Assembly (NCBI GenBank): GCA_011009095.1
Contig: VTPC01089974.1
Span: 1-64,000 of the forward strand
Source: Ignelater luminosus
Lineage: Eukaryota > Arthropoda > Insecta > Coleoptera > Elateridae
Direction: 5' to 3'
Length of the DNA: 64,000 nt
How positions within the stretch are numbered: position 1 is the stretch's first letter; each line of letters begins with the position of its first letter. The position numbers and the translations under genes are program-made. Below, piece after piece: positions 1 through 13,378 of the stretch. The notes under the pieces are model-generated. The model made no database searches. It had not been told where the DNA came from and saw nothing but the letters and a program-made list of their open reading frames with translations.

Positions 1-157
1 AAAAATGCCGAGTACTATTTGGACGGGTTACAGAGATGGGAGCATCGCTGGGAGAAGTGTGTAGAGTTACAAGGAGACTATGTAGAAAAATAAAAAAAAA
101 TTTCAGAAAAAATGTCTTGTATCTTTGTTAGGTTGAAAACTTTTGATACCACCCTCG
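1..157 (+). mobile_element. mariner (family A) copy 1, 3' end only
   Basis: This is the last part of a mariner transposon cut off by the window edge. An open frame from base 1 to the TAA at 91-93 encodes 30 residues that match the C-terminus of the transposase in the copies at 7105-8285 and 35879-37100, including the segment YYLDGLQRWEHR. It is followed by an A-rich 3' untranslated stretch and a terminal repeat ending ACCACCCTCG at 157, next to a TA (158-159) that would be the target duplication. The repeat is degenerate compared with copy 3 (GATACCACC instead of CAGACCACC). Nothing upstream can be judged. Confidence 0.9.
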
Positions 158-2519
158 TAGCGTTAAAGTGAATATGTTTATAATAATAAATAAAACGATA
201 AAATAATTAACGTTATTTATTAACACTTTATAAACAGGTTAACAAAAGTAAACAAGCTGTGACAACTGTCGAGGATGCGTAAATAAACTGAACTGATCTC
301 TTGTAAATTAACAACAAGCTTTTTATATTACTAGTGCATACAAACAGCGGGGTTCTGGAGGTTTTCATAGAAAAAGATGTCGGTTTCCTAAAAATTTCTA
401 GCAGAGATTTTGTGGTAGATTCTTTAAGAGGAATTAGACAAAAGCAAAATTCTTTACCTTTACAATATATGTTCAAAGAAGTATTGCAGATAGTTAAAAA
501 AAATTACTTAATTGAAAAAAGCGATATTTCTTTTCTACAAAAACTTTTAAGGTACAAACGTTCAAAATATCTTCAAAGAAGTATTACGGTAGTTTAAAAG
601 AAATTAATTGACAAAAGACAAGACCTTTTTGTGTGTCAAAGATTGTAACACCTTCCCAAATCAGTTTCAAAGAGCGCTAGAAGTTTGTCTACATGTTGCT
701 GAAACACGAAAGTTATGTAGTCAGGGCGTATTTATGCATAGGTGCATGAGGCGTCAAATTACCGTGAATAATTTAATCAGATATCACGTTGCTATGTTTA
801 AAAGGCATGGATATTATTAAGAGTTATTGCAAAATAACATTTAAAATTATTCTTGAATAAACGTTTATATTTTGTTACGTATGGTTATGAGGAACATAAT
901 ATTCCTCATCTTGTGGGTAAAGATGGGTTCTCACACGTTAGTTTCTATGAAGCATTTTAACTGATTCATAGAAACCGATTAAAAAATAAATGTCAGAACA
1001 CATTTTCAGTGAAACAGATCAGCCATTTCTATCTTTCACTAAAAGTGAAACTTGGTTCTACTTCTTTTCATTTTATATCATAATTTTGACTGAAATGAAA
1101 AATGAATATTAGGTATTTTAAAATATCTAATGTTTTCTATTTGTGTTATCACTAAAACTATCTGGGTTTATTATTTATTAATATAATTTACATTTCTCTT
1201 AACCTAACTTCATGGAATGTTATTTACTGTGTATAATACAATTTTTAATTCGTTCGTTACATTGCTGTACATATATATCACGACAATGGTTTTCTGACAG
1301 AATTTTAGAAATAATAATCATACCTTTTACAAGCAGACAATGATAAATCGACTGATAACATGAACCAATAACTAACTGAAGAGGTACCTTTCAACCGAAT
1401 AGATACATATGAACAGAGGCGTGTCATCCTTATTTTTAACGAAACTGATTTCAATCAAAACGATGTGCGAGAACCCGCCTTAAGTCTTAAGACGGGTTTT
1501 TATAGATAAATTGTTAATTAATTTATTTCTGAATTACGGCTACGTCAATTACCTAACAAAACCTTATAACTATGGTAATTGCGTATGAAAATTGTATTAC
1601 GTACGATTCAAATTAGTTTGTTCGCGGAAAAGTTTTTAAATAATTAATTGCTACTACAGAACAATAAAACATTCGTAGTCACAGTTATAGGCACAACAAT
1701 TCGAGAGAAAGCCAAATTAACGAAGTTAAAATTACTAGTTTGTTTTGTTCTAATTTATTACCAGATTTTTGTCAGTCAAGAAAAGTATATTTTAATCTTT
1801 GTCCCACTTAAGCCGAATTATTTCAGAAATCTGTTATTTATGAGGGTAGGACAAAAATTTAAAGGCATTGTTTTCAACACTAGGTTCTCTATCGATCAAT
1901 TTTATTTTTTCGTATACAGGATGTTGCATGTACGTGCAACACAATGTCACTTTTTATTTGTTAAATGCGAAGCTATCAACATTTTCACATATTAGCATTT
2001 TTCATGAAATCTGCTTTTCATCGATATGAGATTTGTCGTATCTACAATGAATTGTTTAACATATGTCTAAAACACCGAAGATTATTTGTTTTGTGACTTT
2101 CGCATTAGTTCAGTAGATATATGGAAAAAATAGGCGATAGGTGCAACTAATTCCCACAAAGACGGACTTTGGATTTTCTAGTTTGTTGTCGCTATCTTTT
2201 TGACACATTAAAAGTCTAGAAAAATCTGAGTGTGCAAAATACGTTTTTTTGGCGGCCATCTTGAAAAAATCTAAAAAAATCATAAAAAAATCGTGTGTGG
2301 TATCAAATTAAAGAATATTTCATGCTGAAAATGATTATGATATTGATTTTAAATAATAAAAATAAATAACAAAATGGTGGCCGAAAAACTGAAAACTTTT
2401 GAAGTGTTGAAAATCAAATTGTTATTAAACAAAATGCGTTTTATAATACAAATGCAATACAATATTGTGAATTATATTATTATATTATAAAATATATACG
2501 GGCGATAGTCAATGGGCTT
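158..2519. other. no gene recognised
   Basis: This AT-rich stretch holds no recognisable gene. Open frames at 334-597 and 1648-1995 lack a convincing start (they open on GTG and TTG) and match nothing I know. Two small hairpins are present: 1472-1499 (listed separately) and TGTTGCA/TGCAACA at 1922-1941. The last 300 bases, including GGCGGCCATCTTG near 2251-2263, may be 5' flank of the decayed gene that follows. Confidence 0.6.
1472..1499. repeat. GC-capped hairpin followed by a T run
   Basis: The arms AACCCG and CGGGTT enclose CTTAAG on each side, giving a stem of about 12 pairs with one mismatch and a 3-base loop, followed by TTTTT. It looks like a bacterial rho-independent terminator. In this eukaryotic setting it has no neighbouring gene to terminate and is probably a chance or repeat-derived hairpin. 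Confidence 0.4.
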
Positions 2520-4180
2520 CATGGATATTAAGTCACCCTGCATGCTGTTAAGTTATTTTTGCTATGAACAATCTCACTAATGTCTCCCGTGTTAGCAGTG
2601 AGCAATACATTGAAATACCCGATGCTAGAATATCTAGAGATATGAAGGATTTTCTAACATTACTTCAATTTTTGGAACATCACAACCCATTTGATTCACA
2701 ATGCGTTGAGCTACATAATACTTTCAGTGAGTTAGTAGACAGTCAACACAAGGTAACTATAGATCTTCGAATCAAATCAAAACTGACTGAAAAAGCTTTC
2801 AACTCTGTTTCCATGGTTAAAAAGGATCAAGCTGTCACTATGAAGATATTAAAAAAAGGTATTGTCATTGACAGAGCTATTCAATATATTGATACAGGAC
2901 TCCTCACCCAGAGCATGCTGGTATGTTTGTCTGTAAATCTTGATCTGCAAAGATTAAAAGGAGAACTTCAGTTATGAATTGTCTATACTTCCTCCGTCTC
3001 TATTTGATCCAGACACTCAGTTATTGAAAAAAAAGTGACAAATCATCATTGGCAAGAACTTTGAATGACATAGCGGTTAGTGTAAATTACATGTTACTTG
3101 CGAAAACATCGTATGTTCTTGACGGGGGTACACTACTACACAAATTGCCATGGCCAAAAACAGGAAAATTTCCAGATATGTTCCAACTATATAGCAGTTA
3201 TATTGCTAAGCAATATAAAGTTGTGACAATTGTATTTGATGGCTGTGGCATCTCCTGTACAAAGAATGTACAACATCATTAACAGTGAAATTTACAGAGA
3301 ACTCTCCACTTCTTATTGTCAAAGGACCCTTTCATTCTAATAATGAAAACAAACAGTGCTTTATAACCATGCTTGAAAAACACTTAGAAGCGAATGGCCA
3401 CACTGTGATTCATGCTAAGATGATGCAGACACTACTGTTGTAAAAACAGCACTGACCTTGGCAGAAGAAAACCATGTAACAGTTGTTGCCGACGACACCG
3501 ATATTCTTGTACTTTTGATTTATCATAATACACGAAATATTTGATTGCAGTCATCTACGTTCAGTGATAAAAAAAGTCATATTACATCGATGCAACATGT
3601 GCTTGGCAAAAAGGGATGCAAAACTATTCTCTTTTCACATGCTTTAACTGGATGCGACACAACAAGTTCCTTAATTGGTAAAAGTAAATCGGCAGCATAT
3701 CGACATTATTTGATAAGTGAGGAATTTAGCATTTGCGCTACTCTGTTTAGATCAGAAAATGCAAACAGAGAAGAACTCACAGATATTGGCACCAAAGCAT
3801 TGGTATCATTGTACGGTAGAAATTCATAAACAGAGACTCTGAACCTGCTACGATATAATCCTTACTTGAAAAAATCACAACTGCCAAAAGTGAATTTAAT
3901 ATTGCAAGATTGCTACCTACAGAAGATGATGCTGTTTATTATGTTCTTCCCGTACATTTGCAATGTCTTTGTTGAAAACTATGAACACCAATACTGTCAG
4001 TCCCGAAGACTGGGGGTTGGAAAAAAGTAGGAGCCCAACTATAGCCCATAACATGTGTAATGAGTCCTGTACCAAAGCTATTACCAAACATGATCCGCTA
4101 TACTGTACTACATTGTGTGGCTCGCAGGTGGTTTAAGCTACAGGACTTGTATTTTGCACAAATGTGATCCTGATCAATTA
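2520..4180 (+). pseudogene. decayed PIN/FEN1-like nuclease-family gene (HALTGCDTTS family)
   Basis: This is a degenerate copy of a multi-copy gene family that I recall from insect and cnidarian genomes; it is not known to me by a standard name. Fragments in shifting frames follow the family order. The N-terminal part at 2564-2977 (HHNPF, IDRAIQYIDTGLL) is followed after a frameshift by LPPSLFDPDTQLL. Then come LDGGTLLHKLPWP and a VFDG strand (3049-3282), DDADTTVV (about 3415-3450), VVADDTDILVLL (about 3470-3515), SHALTGCDTTS (about 3630-3665), LPTEDDAVYY (about 3910) and VSPEDWG (about 3995). The paired acidic clusters DDAD and DDTD resemble the metal-binding carboxylates of XPG/FEN1-type PIN domains; that is inference. 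At least five frame changes and in-frame stops make it non-functional. Whether the family is mobile or only dispersed is unknown to me. Confidence 0.75.
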
Positions 4181-7104
4181 CTGTCAGAGTCTACAAAAAA
4201 AAATGGCAACCAACATCTTCACTAGGCAGTTGGAAACGCTTAAAGTTGACCAATTTCAAACGTGAATAGATTATTTCTTTATAATCGAACATTCTCTATA
4301 ATTTTATACGGCTGGATGCAGAATTAAACTACCTAACGATTGATATTAGGTTATACCTAGCTACAATCACTATTTTTGGAGTAATCGTCAGTTTATAAAA
4401 ATTAATAACAATACCAATGTTATCTAAAATGGTTTTGAAAAACCAATACTATTTTTACGTTTTTATAAATAGTTTATCTTTACTGCATTTAATTCAAACC
4501 TAATTACAGTTTACAACATTAGCCATTCAGGTAAAAACAAACACTGATCTGGGAACAGCACGTAAGAGACAATAGAATTATTTATCCTTGGGGTTTTTGC
4601 AGGGTTTTGACTTTTTTGAATAGTACATTATTATTTATTTTCTAGTTTCCAAAGTGCACACTTTAGAATAAAAGCTAGATGAAAAGGTCCCTCATCAGAA
4701 TTTAAATTGAGTAAAGTATAGCAATTGCTTTGATCCTCTGTTAACAGATAAATCATATCAAGCTTCTATTCGAAAGTGTGCATTTTAGAAGGTATAGAAA
4801 ATAATAGTGTACTATCCAAAGAAGTCGAAGTGAAATAATTAGGCTTAAGTGGAACATCTTGTTTATTAGCTTACCTTATATTTTGTAAGATAAACCGTAG
4901 TAAATAATAATAATAGATATTTTAGCAGATTTAGAACACGATAAGCTAATTTAATTTTAAGGGAACCTTAGAAAATAGGGAAATTTATTGGAGACGATGA
5001 AGAATGTCTAGAATTAATTTGAGCGGAACAAGATGTATGGTGCATCAGAAATGAAGGAAATTAACGCAGAATAACATTATAAGATTAATTTTCCTATAAA
5101 TTGAACAGTTTAAAAGTTACGAAGGCTTAAGCATTTAAAGAAAAGATTGTCGTAATTTGTCTTACAAATTTCCTAGAAAAGATTCTGATTGTTAAATTGT
5201 AAAATTGTGATTTGCACAAAAAGACTTAAGTTTTAAAAGAACATGCCCTACATTATTCTAATATTACCACATAGAACAAACAATGTACAACTAATGGTTG
5301 TTTATTACTTCAATTTATAGAGTTAACTGGCTAGTGGAATTTTCCTGCTGGTGATTATTTAGACGAAAGATATCTGAGGCTTCTTTAATTGGCATATGTA
5401 TTAGTCAGCTGCGCATTCCAGAATAATTTCTGTGAAATAAATATGACAATTTAAGAGGATTTATTAATGAAAATTGGAAACTTTATATCTATAAAACAAC
5501 GTAACACAGAAGTCGTGTTCGGAATTGAGTTTATCAATTAAATTTTATAAGTTAGGAGAATTTACAAATTAAATTCTTTTCATAAAGATGCTGAGTTTGA
5601 TTTTCCATACACTAACAGTGTAAATTTTCCATCACTTAAAAGCAAGCTATTTTTCGGTTTTTATAACTGCGACTTGTATTATTCAAGTGAACACAAAAAC
5701 TTTTCCTGAAGATAAAGTTTGGTAAAAAAGACTATTACTGGAAATATATCTCGAAGCATTTCTCAACATTCTAAAAGCTCGTAACGATACTATTTCTAAC
5801 AAAAAATGACTGCCGTTGTAATAATAGGGTTTCTGATTGTGAGCATATTCGATTGCCTTCGGCTTATTAAATAAAAAAATATTCTGAAATTATATTGAAT
5901 AAATATTACTGATAAGAATTGTAAATGTAATCTTTGTTAATTTCCATTTGCAATATTTCTAAGTACTTAAGCAACTAAAAGGTAAACTTGAATAAAATAT
6001 GATAGAAAACAAGACAGTTGTAAGAAAAATTGAAATTCAAAGGTCCAAAGAGCAACATTACTAGATAAGATTTATAATACTGTAACGGATATCACGTAGA
6101 TGTGGCACACAACAATCTGCTTGGTGGATATTACTCACAGCTGAATCATTATCACAGCAGTAATGGAACAGTATTGTGGAGAAAAAGAAAAGAAATTATA
6201 CACAGGGGACACTGATAGTGCATTTTATCATGAAGCAAAGTAGAAGTCAAGAGAGGAGCCTACAAGAGGGTAACAAAACAGTTACTGGTAGTGCCTCAAC
6301 CGATTACATCATATTTTTAATATTATACATTTAACAGATTTTGTTTCTCAAAATTTAATACAAAGATAATCTCGATACAAGTAATTAAAGGTAACTAAAT
6401 TAATTAAAAGAATATCAGATATTTGTAATTAAAAAAAATCAGTAAAAACAACTCGTTATTACTGACGATAAAATATTTTTTCTGAGGGAGTTCCTCGCAT
6501 AAATTGCATTTCTGTGTTCAAACAAACCTTCATTTAATTTGTAAATAGATAACAAACAAATTACTACAGTTCGTAAATATTAAATAAAGCACTTAAATGT
6601 GGTGTTCCTAAAGTAATTTGATAATTTAATGGAATAGTTTCATTATAACCCCTGATTACAAGCGATAGAAACATGTAGTCATTATGAAGATCGTATCACA
6701 CCTAAACTACCAATAACGCATAGGGTAGGATCGACTAAGGTGGAGCAATTTACTTTTTATAGGACGTTATCAGACGCTTGTTTGATATATGTGTGTGTAA
6801 TTACCTAATTACTAGTTAAACTGACAAGGTGGGTCAGCTAAAATTATCCAATGTTATTACAATGCGAACGTCTTAAATGCCTTTGTGTTAAGTGCGTGTT
6901 AGTGAATAATATAACATTCAATTGTCCTCAGCCACAAATAAATATAACTTGATACAGATAGGCAACACGAGACTTTTTAAATGTTGTTTTGCAGAAACTA
7001 GTACACGAATGCTTTAATAACTTTTTGCTTACTATAGTATAGAAAAATCTAACACTGTTAATTATAACTGCAGTAAAAATATAGCATGATATATGTATTC
7101 ATCT
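4181..7104. other. no gene recognised
   Basis: This AT-rich stretch has no convincing coding frame. It contains the inverted repeat at 4608-4829 (separate entry). A short patch around 6240-6310 on the plus strand reads like worn coding sequence but matches nothing I can name. Confidence 0.6.
4608..4829. repeat. imperfect inverted repeat, candidate fold-back MITE
   Basis: The left arm (4608-4671) is the imperfect reverse complement of the right arm (4767-4829). The cores AGTGCACACTTTAGAAT and ATTCGAAAGTGTGCATTTT pair, as do AATAGTACATTATT and AATAGTGTACTATCC, with a small indel. The arms are about 60 bases and the loop about 95. No coding content and no clear target duplication were seen. Confidence 0.6.
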
Positions 7105-8285
7105 ACTTTTTTTTATTTTTCAACATAGTCTCCTTGTAACTCTACACACTTCTCCCAGCGATGCTCCCATCTCTGTAACCCGTCCAAATAGTACTCGGCA
7201 TTTTTCTCTGCAAAATAATTGTTCACGAAGGTGATTGCCTCTTCATTTGACAAAAATCTTTGTCCTCCGAGCGCAATTTTTAGATGAGGGAACAAAAAGA
7301 AGTCGCTTGGGGCTAGATCTGGTGAGTAAGGCGGTTGGTCAAGCAGTTCAATCCGTAATTCGTGGATTTTCGCCATGGCAACCGCTGAGGTGTGAGACGG
7401 TGCGTTGTCTTGGTGAAACAGGATATTCTTTTTCTGCAAATGTGGCCGTTTTTTCGCAAGTTCTGCCTTCAGCTTGTCAAGTAATGATGCATAGTATGCT
7501 CCTGTAATGGTTTTTCCTTTTTTGAAGATAATCGATTAAAATAACTCCATGACTATCCCAAAAAACGGTCGCCATCACTTTCCCAGCCGAAAAAACAGAT
7601 TTTGCTTTTTTTGGAGCCGGTTCCCCCTTTGCAGTCCACTGTTTGGACTGTATTTTTGTTTCGGGCGTATAATGGTGTATCCAAGTTTCATCTACAGTAA
7701 TTAATCGGCGCCAAAACTCGGATTTATTTTGCCTAGACTGCGCCAAAAGAGCGTTGGAAATATTCATTCGAACACGTTTTTGGTCTAACGTGAGCAAACG
7801 CGGCACCCAACGCGCGGACAGCTTTCTCATGCCTAAATGTTGATTTAATATGTGACAAACACGTTCTTTTGACATGTTCATAACCTCTGCTATCTTTCTC
7901 ACTTTAATTCGGCGGTCGTCTAGCACCAGTTGGTGAACTTTGGCGATGTTTTCGTCGGTAGTTGCAGTTTTTGGACGTCCCGAACGTTCATCGTCTCCCA
8001 AGCTCTTACGGCCACGTTTAAATTCAGCAGCCCAAAATTTCACTCTGGCAAATGATGGTGCAGAGTCCCCATACACAGAATCCAACTCATCTTTTATTTG
8101 CGAAGGCGTATTGCCTTTCAAAAACAAATATTTAATGACAGCTCGATACTCGATTTTGTCCATTTTCACAAAAAAACTAACTTTGGTGAGTAACTGTCAA
8201 CAGATGAACAACGAAATTCAATAGCTTTTATTTACGAGTGCTGCCATCTTCACGTTGAGGTCGGAAACTTTTTAGACCACCCTCG
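7105..8285 (-). mobile_element. mariner (family A) copy 2, lacking one terminus
   Basis: This mariner transposon lies on the minus strand. Its 5' terminal repeat is intact, ending ACCACCCTCG at 8285 beside a TA (8286-8287). The other terminus is missing: homology with copies 1 and 3 stops in the A-run after the stop codon, near 7105, and unrelated AT-rich DNA follows. Compared with copy 3 it also lacks about 58 bases between the terminal repeat and the start codon. Without its second terminal repeat it cannot be mobilised as a unit. The transposase it carries is described separately. Confidence 0.9.
7113..8163 (-). pseudogene. mariner transposase, one frameshift
   Basis: Mariner transposases cut and paste DNA at TA dinucleotides. 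The frame starts at the ATG at 8163 (MDKIEYRA), two codons inside the longest open frame. It reads through a helix-turn-helix N-terminus, the linker motif WVPRLL, the first catalytic Asp in VDETWIHHY, and WDSHGVI. It then breaks near 7520, where a T-run has six Ts against five in copy 3 (a one-base insertion). The shifted frame resumes with the second Asp in HQDNAPSHTS and the third in YSPDLAPSDFFLF, so all DD34D residues survive. Total length would be about 343 residues, normal for mariner. It stops at 7113. Only this single frameshift and the lost terminus disable it. Confidence 0.92.
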
Positions 8286-8287
8286 TA

Positions 8288-11200
8288 CATTTAGTGCAAA
8301 CATTTACGGAGGCCGTATTCATACGTGTGTTATAGTACAAGCATGATCTTTACGTACTTCTCCTTATAAATTAAGCTTCGCAATGTAATAAAAATTTGAT
8401 AACACTCAAATAGGTTTTTAAGGGTTTTTAATCAATTAATAATTTACAATAAATGATAATATTTCTTTAGTATATTACAAGGCAAGATAAGTCATCACAT
8501 TTAGTAGTAGACCCACCTGACAATGATAAAAAGATACCAAAATCTGTCATGGAAATTCAATTTAGAGTGTTCTGAAAAGGTATGAATGTGATTAAGGAAT
8601 GTTTTCCTATTGAGCGATTCTACACATCCTAACAAATCCAGTATTGCAATACAAAAATATTTAACAAAAATTATTAAATTGCTTACACAGCTAATATCTC
8701 TTGTAGCTTCATAAGATATTATTTTTAAGACAAGTAATAAAATAATAACCACATTACCAGTGTATTGAAATGTAAAACATTTCTCTTATTTTGTATCTAT
8801 TTTTGCTATATTTAATCATGTCAGCTAACAACGTAGAAGAAAAATTGGTCAATGTCATAACTACATACGGCGTGAAATTCAGGCTTTCCGAACGTGTCCA
8901 CTTAATTTAAGTTTTTACAGACATCCAACTGGTAATAGCGACCGACAAGTTTTTTGTATGAAGAAAAAAAGAGCAAGAAATCTTGATTTCTATTGTTGAA
9001 CACTATCAGTGAACGTTACAATTTCTATTGTGTGTGATTTATTCATTACGTATTTAAGCATTTAATTGTAACGAAATTTTGACGTGCCTCTTTATTCAAG
9101 TAATTTGAAATTTTTAAATAGAGGATAAGAAGCATTTTTCTTTTCCACTTGGTTAGATTCATTTCAGCACAAAAGGGGACTTATAATTACCTCATTCTCT
9201 GAACGAACGACTACTCATTTTTAAATGCAAATTCTTGTAAAATCGTCGCTTCAGAAGTAATTTTTCTTTAGACGAACTTCTAGAGGCACATCATTTTTCT
9301 TCTTTAATATTTTCAGATTTAGAAAAGTTTAAAATAGCCATTAAGCATTATGTAACTCTGTATGTAAATTTGAAATAAAGATTTGAAAAAATAAATTTAA
9401 AGTTTAATAACTGAAACCACAAATTTAATCATTAATTCCAGTCAAGTTTTAAGTCACCCTGAAACTTCAATGTTTATTTAATAAGATGTCCTTCTTCACC
9501 TTAATGTTACTGAAGCTTATCAACAGTATAACCATTTATCTAATTTTATTAATTTGATCTATACCTACGTACATGCTGTTTCTCAAACTGTTTTGAATTG
9601 ATCAACAGTCGTGTGGTCAAGCATACACAAAACAACTTGTAGGCAGTGAATTAATATGCAAAGCTATATCAAAGTGTTATAATCAGGTTTTCAACTTCGC
9701 AACGCGATAAAAAATATTTTATAAAATATACTGCCTGTATTCATTAACATGGAATTATGCAGGAGTGTACGAATATGTAATCGTTGGGATTGAAGTGATA
9801 TTCCTACTTGGTTTTATAACGTATTTTAAACATATTATAGATCACATCTTCAACCAACTACGTATTTTTATCACATTCGAAAGCACGCTTCATAAAACCC
9901 GTAACTATAACAGTTCACCATATTCATTTTAAAAACAATAAATTTATGCCAAGGTTGCATGTGTGAGTAGCCTTGCTTTTTATGTTTGCATAAATCTACT
10001 TTTGGTTTTAATAAATTTATAAAATGTGGACTTTGTCTTCTTTTCGAGCTACTCCATTGCTTTGGTTTGAATAAGTATTTTTAACACGTTGCTTTTGCTC
10101 TATGGACCACGCAGCAATGTAGGTCGAGGTGAACTTATAGAATTTTTAGCTGATATTAATTTGCTATAAGAAAAATAATCTGCTTGTGTGGAATCCTGAA
10201 ATTTATTACTAACTAAATTCAATTCACTATCTTCAATTTTCTCAAGATTCTTCTATATGTCAGTTACACAGTTATTAATTGTCCACATATTACCATCCGT
10301 GTTATTCTTCTAGCAGTATCAACACAGGAACTTTTAATAACACAATCTTTTTCTTTACGGAAATTTTTCTTTGGTCTCATTTTGCGGACAATTGATTAAC
10401 AATACTCAATTCCTTGAGTCATAAGACGACAAACCGCCAAGTGAGTGTTCATTGTTAGAGCAAAATTTTGTTTTATATCGATTTGAAGTCAATCTAGTTA
10501 TTCAGTTTGAACATTTGTGATTTTGCGTACTATTAGGTCAGCTTTTTGATTAGGTTGGTTTGTAAACAAGCAAGTACATTTCCGCAGCTCACAGTAACTT
10601 TGAAAGAACATTTCAGAATGATTTTTAATGTAAGTTGCAACCAATTTCATAAACAGTTTTGTGTGACCATATGCGCAACATTGAACATGCCTATCTACCT
10701 ACCCATCGACACTTGATTAATCTTGCTTCATAGACGTCCGTTAGTAGAGAACACGACTGGATTTTCAGAAGATATCGAAATGCAACCAAAGGATTTCGGT
10801 TCTACTTAGAAACAGATCTACATACCCAGTGAAATTAGTTTTCTATCTTCCAAGATTTCGCCGCTAAAAGACACAGCAAAATGGACAAACTCATAGCCAC
10901 ACGGTATATTAAGGCGGAAAATTGAAGTTTTGCAGTTGCAGCGGCACTGAGTATAGTGAATTTCAGCTTTTAAAGATTACCAACTGTACTCTATTCTGTT
11001 GTGGTGGTAATAATATTTAGAATCAAGAAAACTTAACTATGCTCCGATTTTCAGTAATCCAATGTCAGTAACACTATCTGAGATATAAGCGGTTTGGGCA
11101 ATCGACGGTGTTGTTAAATTAAACATTCCAGCTTTGAATTAAATAATGTTATGGCAAAATCCAACTTAATTTTTTGTTTCGATACGGAAGTGATAAGCGA

Positions 11201-11984
11201 GTCAGGTTTGTAAATCTGTAAGTAAAAAACCTGTTATACGTTTTTCCATACAAAAGTTTTTCGGTGAAAACCAAGACAATTGCTGATTCGAATTTTTTCA
11301 AAAATGACAAAAAATACCAAATATTCACCGACCTCCATGAGATTCGAAGGTGTGTCAGGAAGAAGCCTCTATAATTATAAACTATCAAACTTAGTATTTG
11401 ATAGTTTTTAATCAAATTTAATCAATATACTGACCAAAGAGTATGAAGAATCAGAGATATTTCATACCACTGAATATATTGACCCCAAATCGTTATAAAA
11501 CAAAATTTTACGCTAACAATGAAAAATCTCTTGGCAGTTTGTCAACTTTTGAGCTCAATAATTATATGCAATTTACTATCCTTCATCCAAAAAACTTTTT
11601 CCAAAGTATGTTTCACTGTGTTATCATTCAAATAGCAATAAACGGAAGTTGTTGTGCTGACATCAAAGTCCGCTTGCTCCTTTTCCTGGCTTGCGTGTGT
11701 CCAACATGTAACTTTTAGAACAGAACGCTGCATGTAGAATTGGCGCGTGTGGGAGGTTGCCAATGCCGGGCCGCTTGTGCCAAAACCTTAGAGAGCTACG
11801 ACTACTGTTTGCAGTAACCTTGGTTTCCGCCCCAATATAATAAAATAAACTTAGAAATTTCTGATAAAAAATTTGGAAGAAAGGTAAGATAATAGAAGGA
11901 AAGAAAAAAATATAATAGAAAAATTGACGAGCTCTTTATAGAAAATAAAAGAAAGTTAATAGAGACGCAGAACAACTGGAGAAC
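8288..11984. other. no gene recognised
   Basis: This is about 3.7 kb of AT-rich DNA without a recognisable gene. A perfect 10-bp stem (AACTATCAAA at 11380-11389, TTTGATAGTT at 11397-11406) lies at the edge of a spurious minus-strand open frame. A somewhat more GC-rich patch occurs at about 11650-11830, with a minus-strand open frame of 73 residues (11542-11763) that I do not recognise. Confidence 0.55.
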
Positions 11985-12245
11985 TAGAAAATGTATTTAG
12001 AGGACCAGGGCTGATTCACATAAGACAAAACAGAGTAAGATGGTTAAGGCGTATAGACAAAATAATAAAAAGAGGCAGAGCACTGTGAAACATATTTAAA
12101 AAAGGGAGAAAGTAAAGGTCGTAGAAACAAAAATTGGCAAAACTATGTTAACTAGGGCATAGGCAAGCTCCACTTGAAAAACTGAAAACACATTGCCCAA
12201 AACAGAAAGAGGTGCAGAGAAATAATAAAATCCATATAAGACCTT
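11985..12245 (+). pseudogene. LINE C-terminal relic
   Basis: Shifted frames on the plus strand give the pattern typical of the extreme C-terminus of many insect LINE reverse transcriptases. NRVRWLRRIDKI is followed by a basic stretch (FKKGRK), then LHLKNWKHIAQNRKRCREII. The order matches the usual segment after the RT domain, in which an RWLGH-like motif precedes an RGRP-like basic patch and a Trp/Arg-rich ending. Stops and frameshifts are present and nothing of the RT core remains upstream, so it is a 5'-truncated and decayed copy. The clade cannot be assigned from this fragment. Confidence 0.5.
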
Positions 12246-13376
12246 TCAGGCCTGTAAAGTTCTGTATTTAGGCGTATATCTAATTACTGACTTATTATGA
12301 TAATCTAGATTCTGTAATTATTAGTGCCTCCAAGTCACAGAATACATGATGGCATAAAAGCCGAAAGCACTTTGTGAGTAATAAAAAACTATTGTACGTA
12401 TAAGTCGTTTAATTTCCAATCTAGAATCGTTCATACAGCCATTCTATGATTTATTCATATCAAATATCGTTTTCGCTATATTTTACGTTTGAATGTTTTT
12501 CAAAATGTTTTTGGTTTTATAAATAATTTCGTTTTGTTTAACAATAAGGTGACGTTATTATTATAGTTAATCTCGATCTTGGTTTTTAATTACTACGCTT
12601 TTAGGATCATCATAGTTTTTTTGGAATCTCCTGTCTCGGGCGTCAATACAAAACAAAATCACATTATATGTATTACAATAACTAACTTGTTTGTAACGCA
12701 GAACCGTTAACTCAGCAATAGACTGAGGGATTACGGAGATCAATATATGGCGAATCCGCTAAGTGACAGCATCAGTACGGGTACCGCCGACTGCAGTATT
12801 CATCTGAACCATTGATTGATTTGCTTATACTAACTACTATCAGTAGTGTTTTCTTTTGCTTCAATTTGATGCAGACAAGTAAAACAACATTCATTGACGC
12901 TCACTGGAAACTTTCAGTTTAAATATAAAAATATATTTGAATCTCAAAAGAATAGTAATTATTAGTGTCAACTACTTAATTTGGATCTACAGAGAAAGAT
13001 TGAAAGTAAACTGTGTGAGACAGGACAGGGTAGAGTGTAAGAGATTGTAACCTCACAATATGTGCGTCTTCTAACCTACACATCAGCTAAACAATGACTA
13101 CTTGCGGTACGAGCTGATCGACTTGAAACCAATTCCTACCGGTGCTTGTTTTAGCTTCTCTCAGGAATTCAAAACATTCACGGATACATCGTATGATTGG
13201 TCTGGTACTCTCCAGAGTATGAGTGAAATGCATTACTGCTTCTACTAGCTACATATGTTATTCAGAACAGTTTTTATATGCTGTCCGGCCCTGTTTTCCA
13301 CGGTTTAGTTTAATCCCTACTATAGATAATTACTCGCCGCCTCTGAAATCTATTAGTCTGCTCAACAGTAACTCTA
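12246..13376. other. no gene recognised
   Basis: I see no coding signal or structured repeat in this AT-rich stretch. Confidence 0.5.
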
Positions 13377-13378
13377 TA

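Noticed and set aside
334-597. 87-codon plus-strand open frame
   Set aside because: GTG start, no recognisable domain; repeated short words (TTCAAAGAAGTATT) suggest low-complexity DNA.
1472-1499. Bacterial rho-independent terminator or bacterial contamination
   Set aside because: No bacterial gene, ribosome-binding site or codon use nearby; the surroundings are insect-type repeats.
1648-1995. 115-codon plus-strand open frame
   Set aside because: It opens on TTG, is dominated by Phe/Ile/Leu/Lys from base composition and has no family signature.
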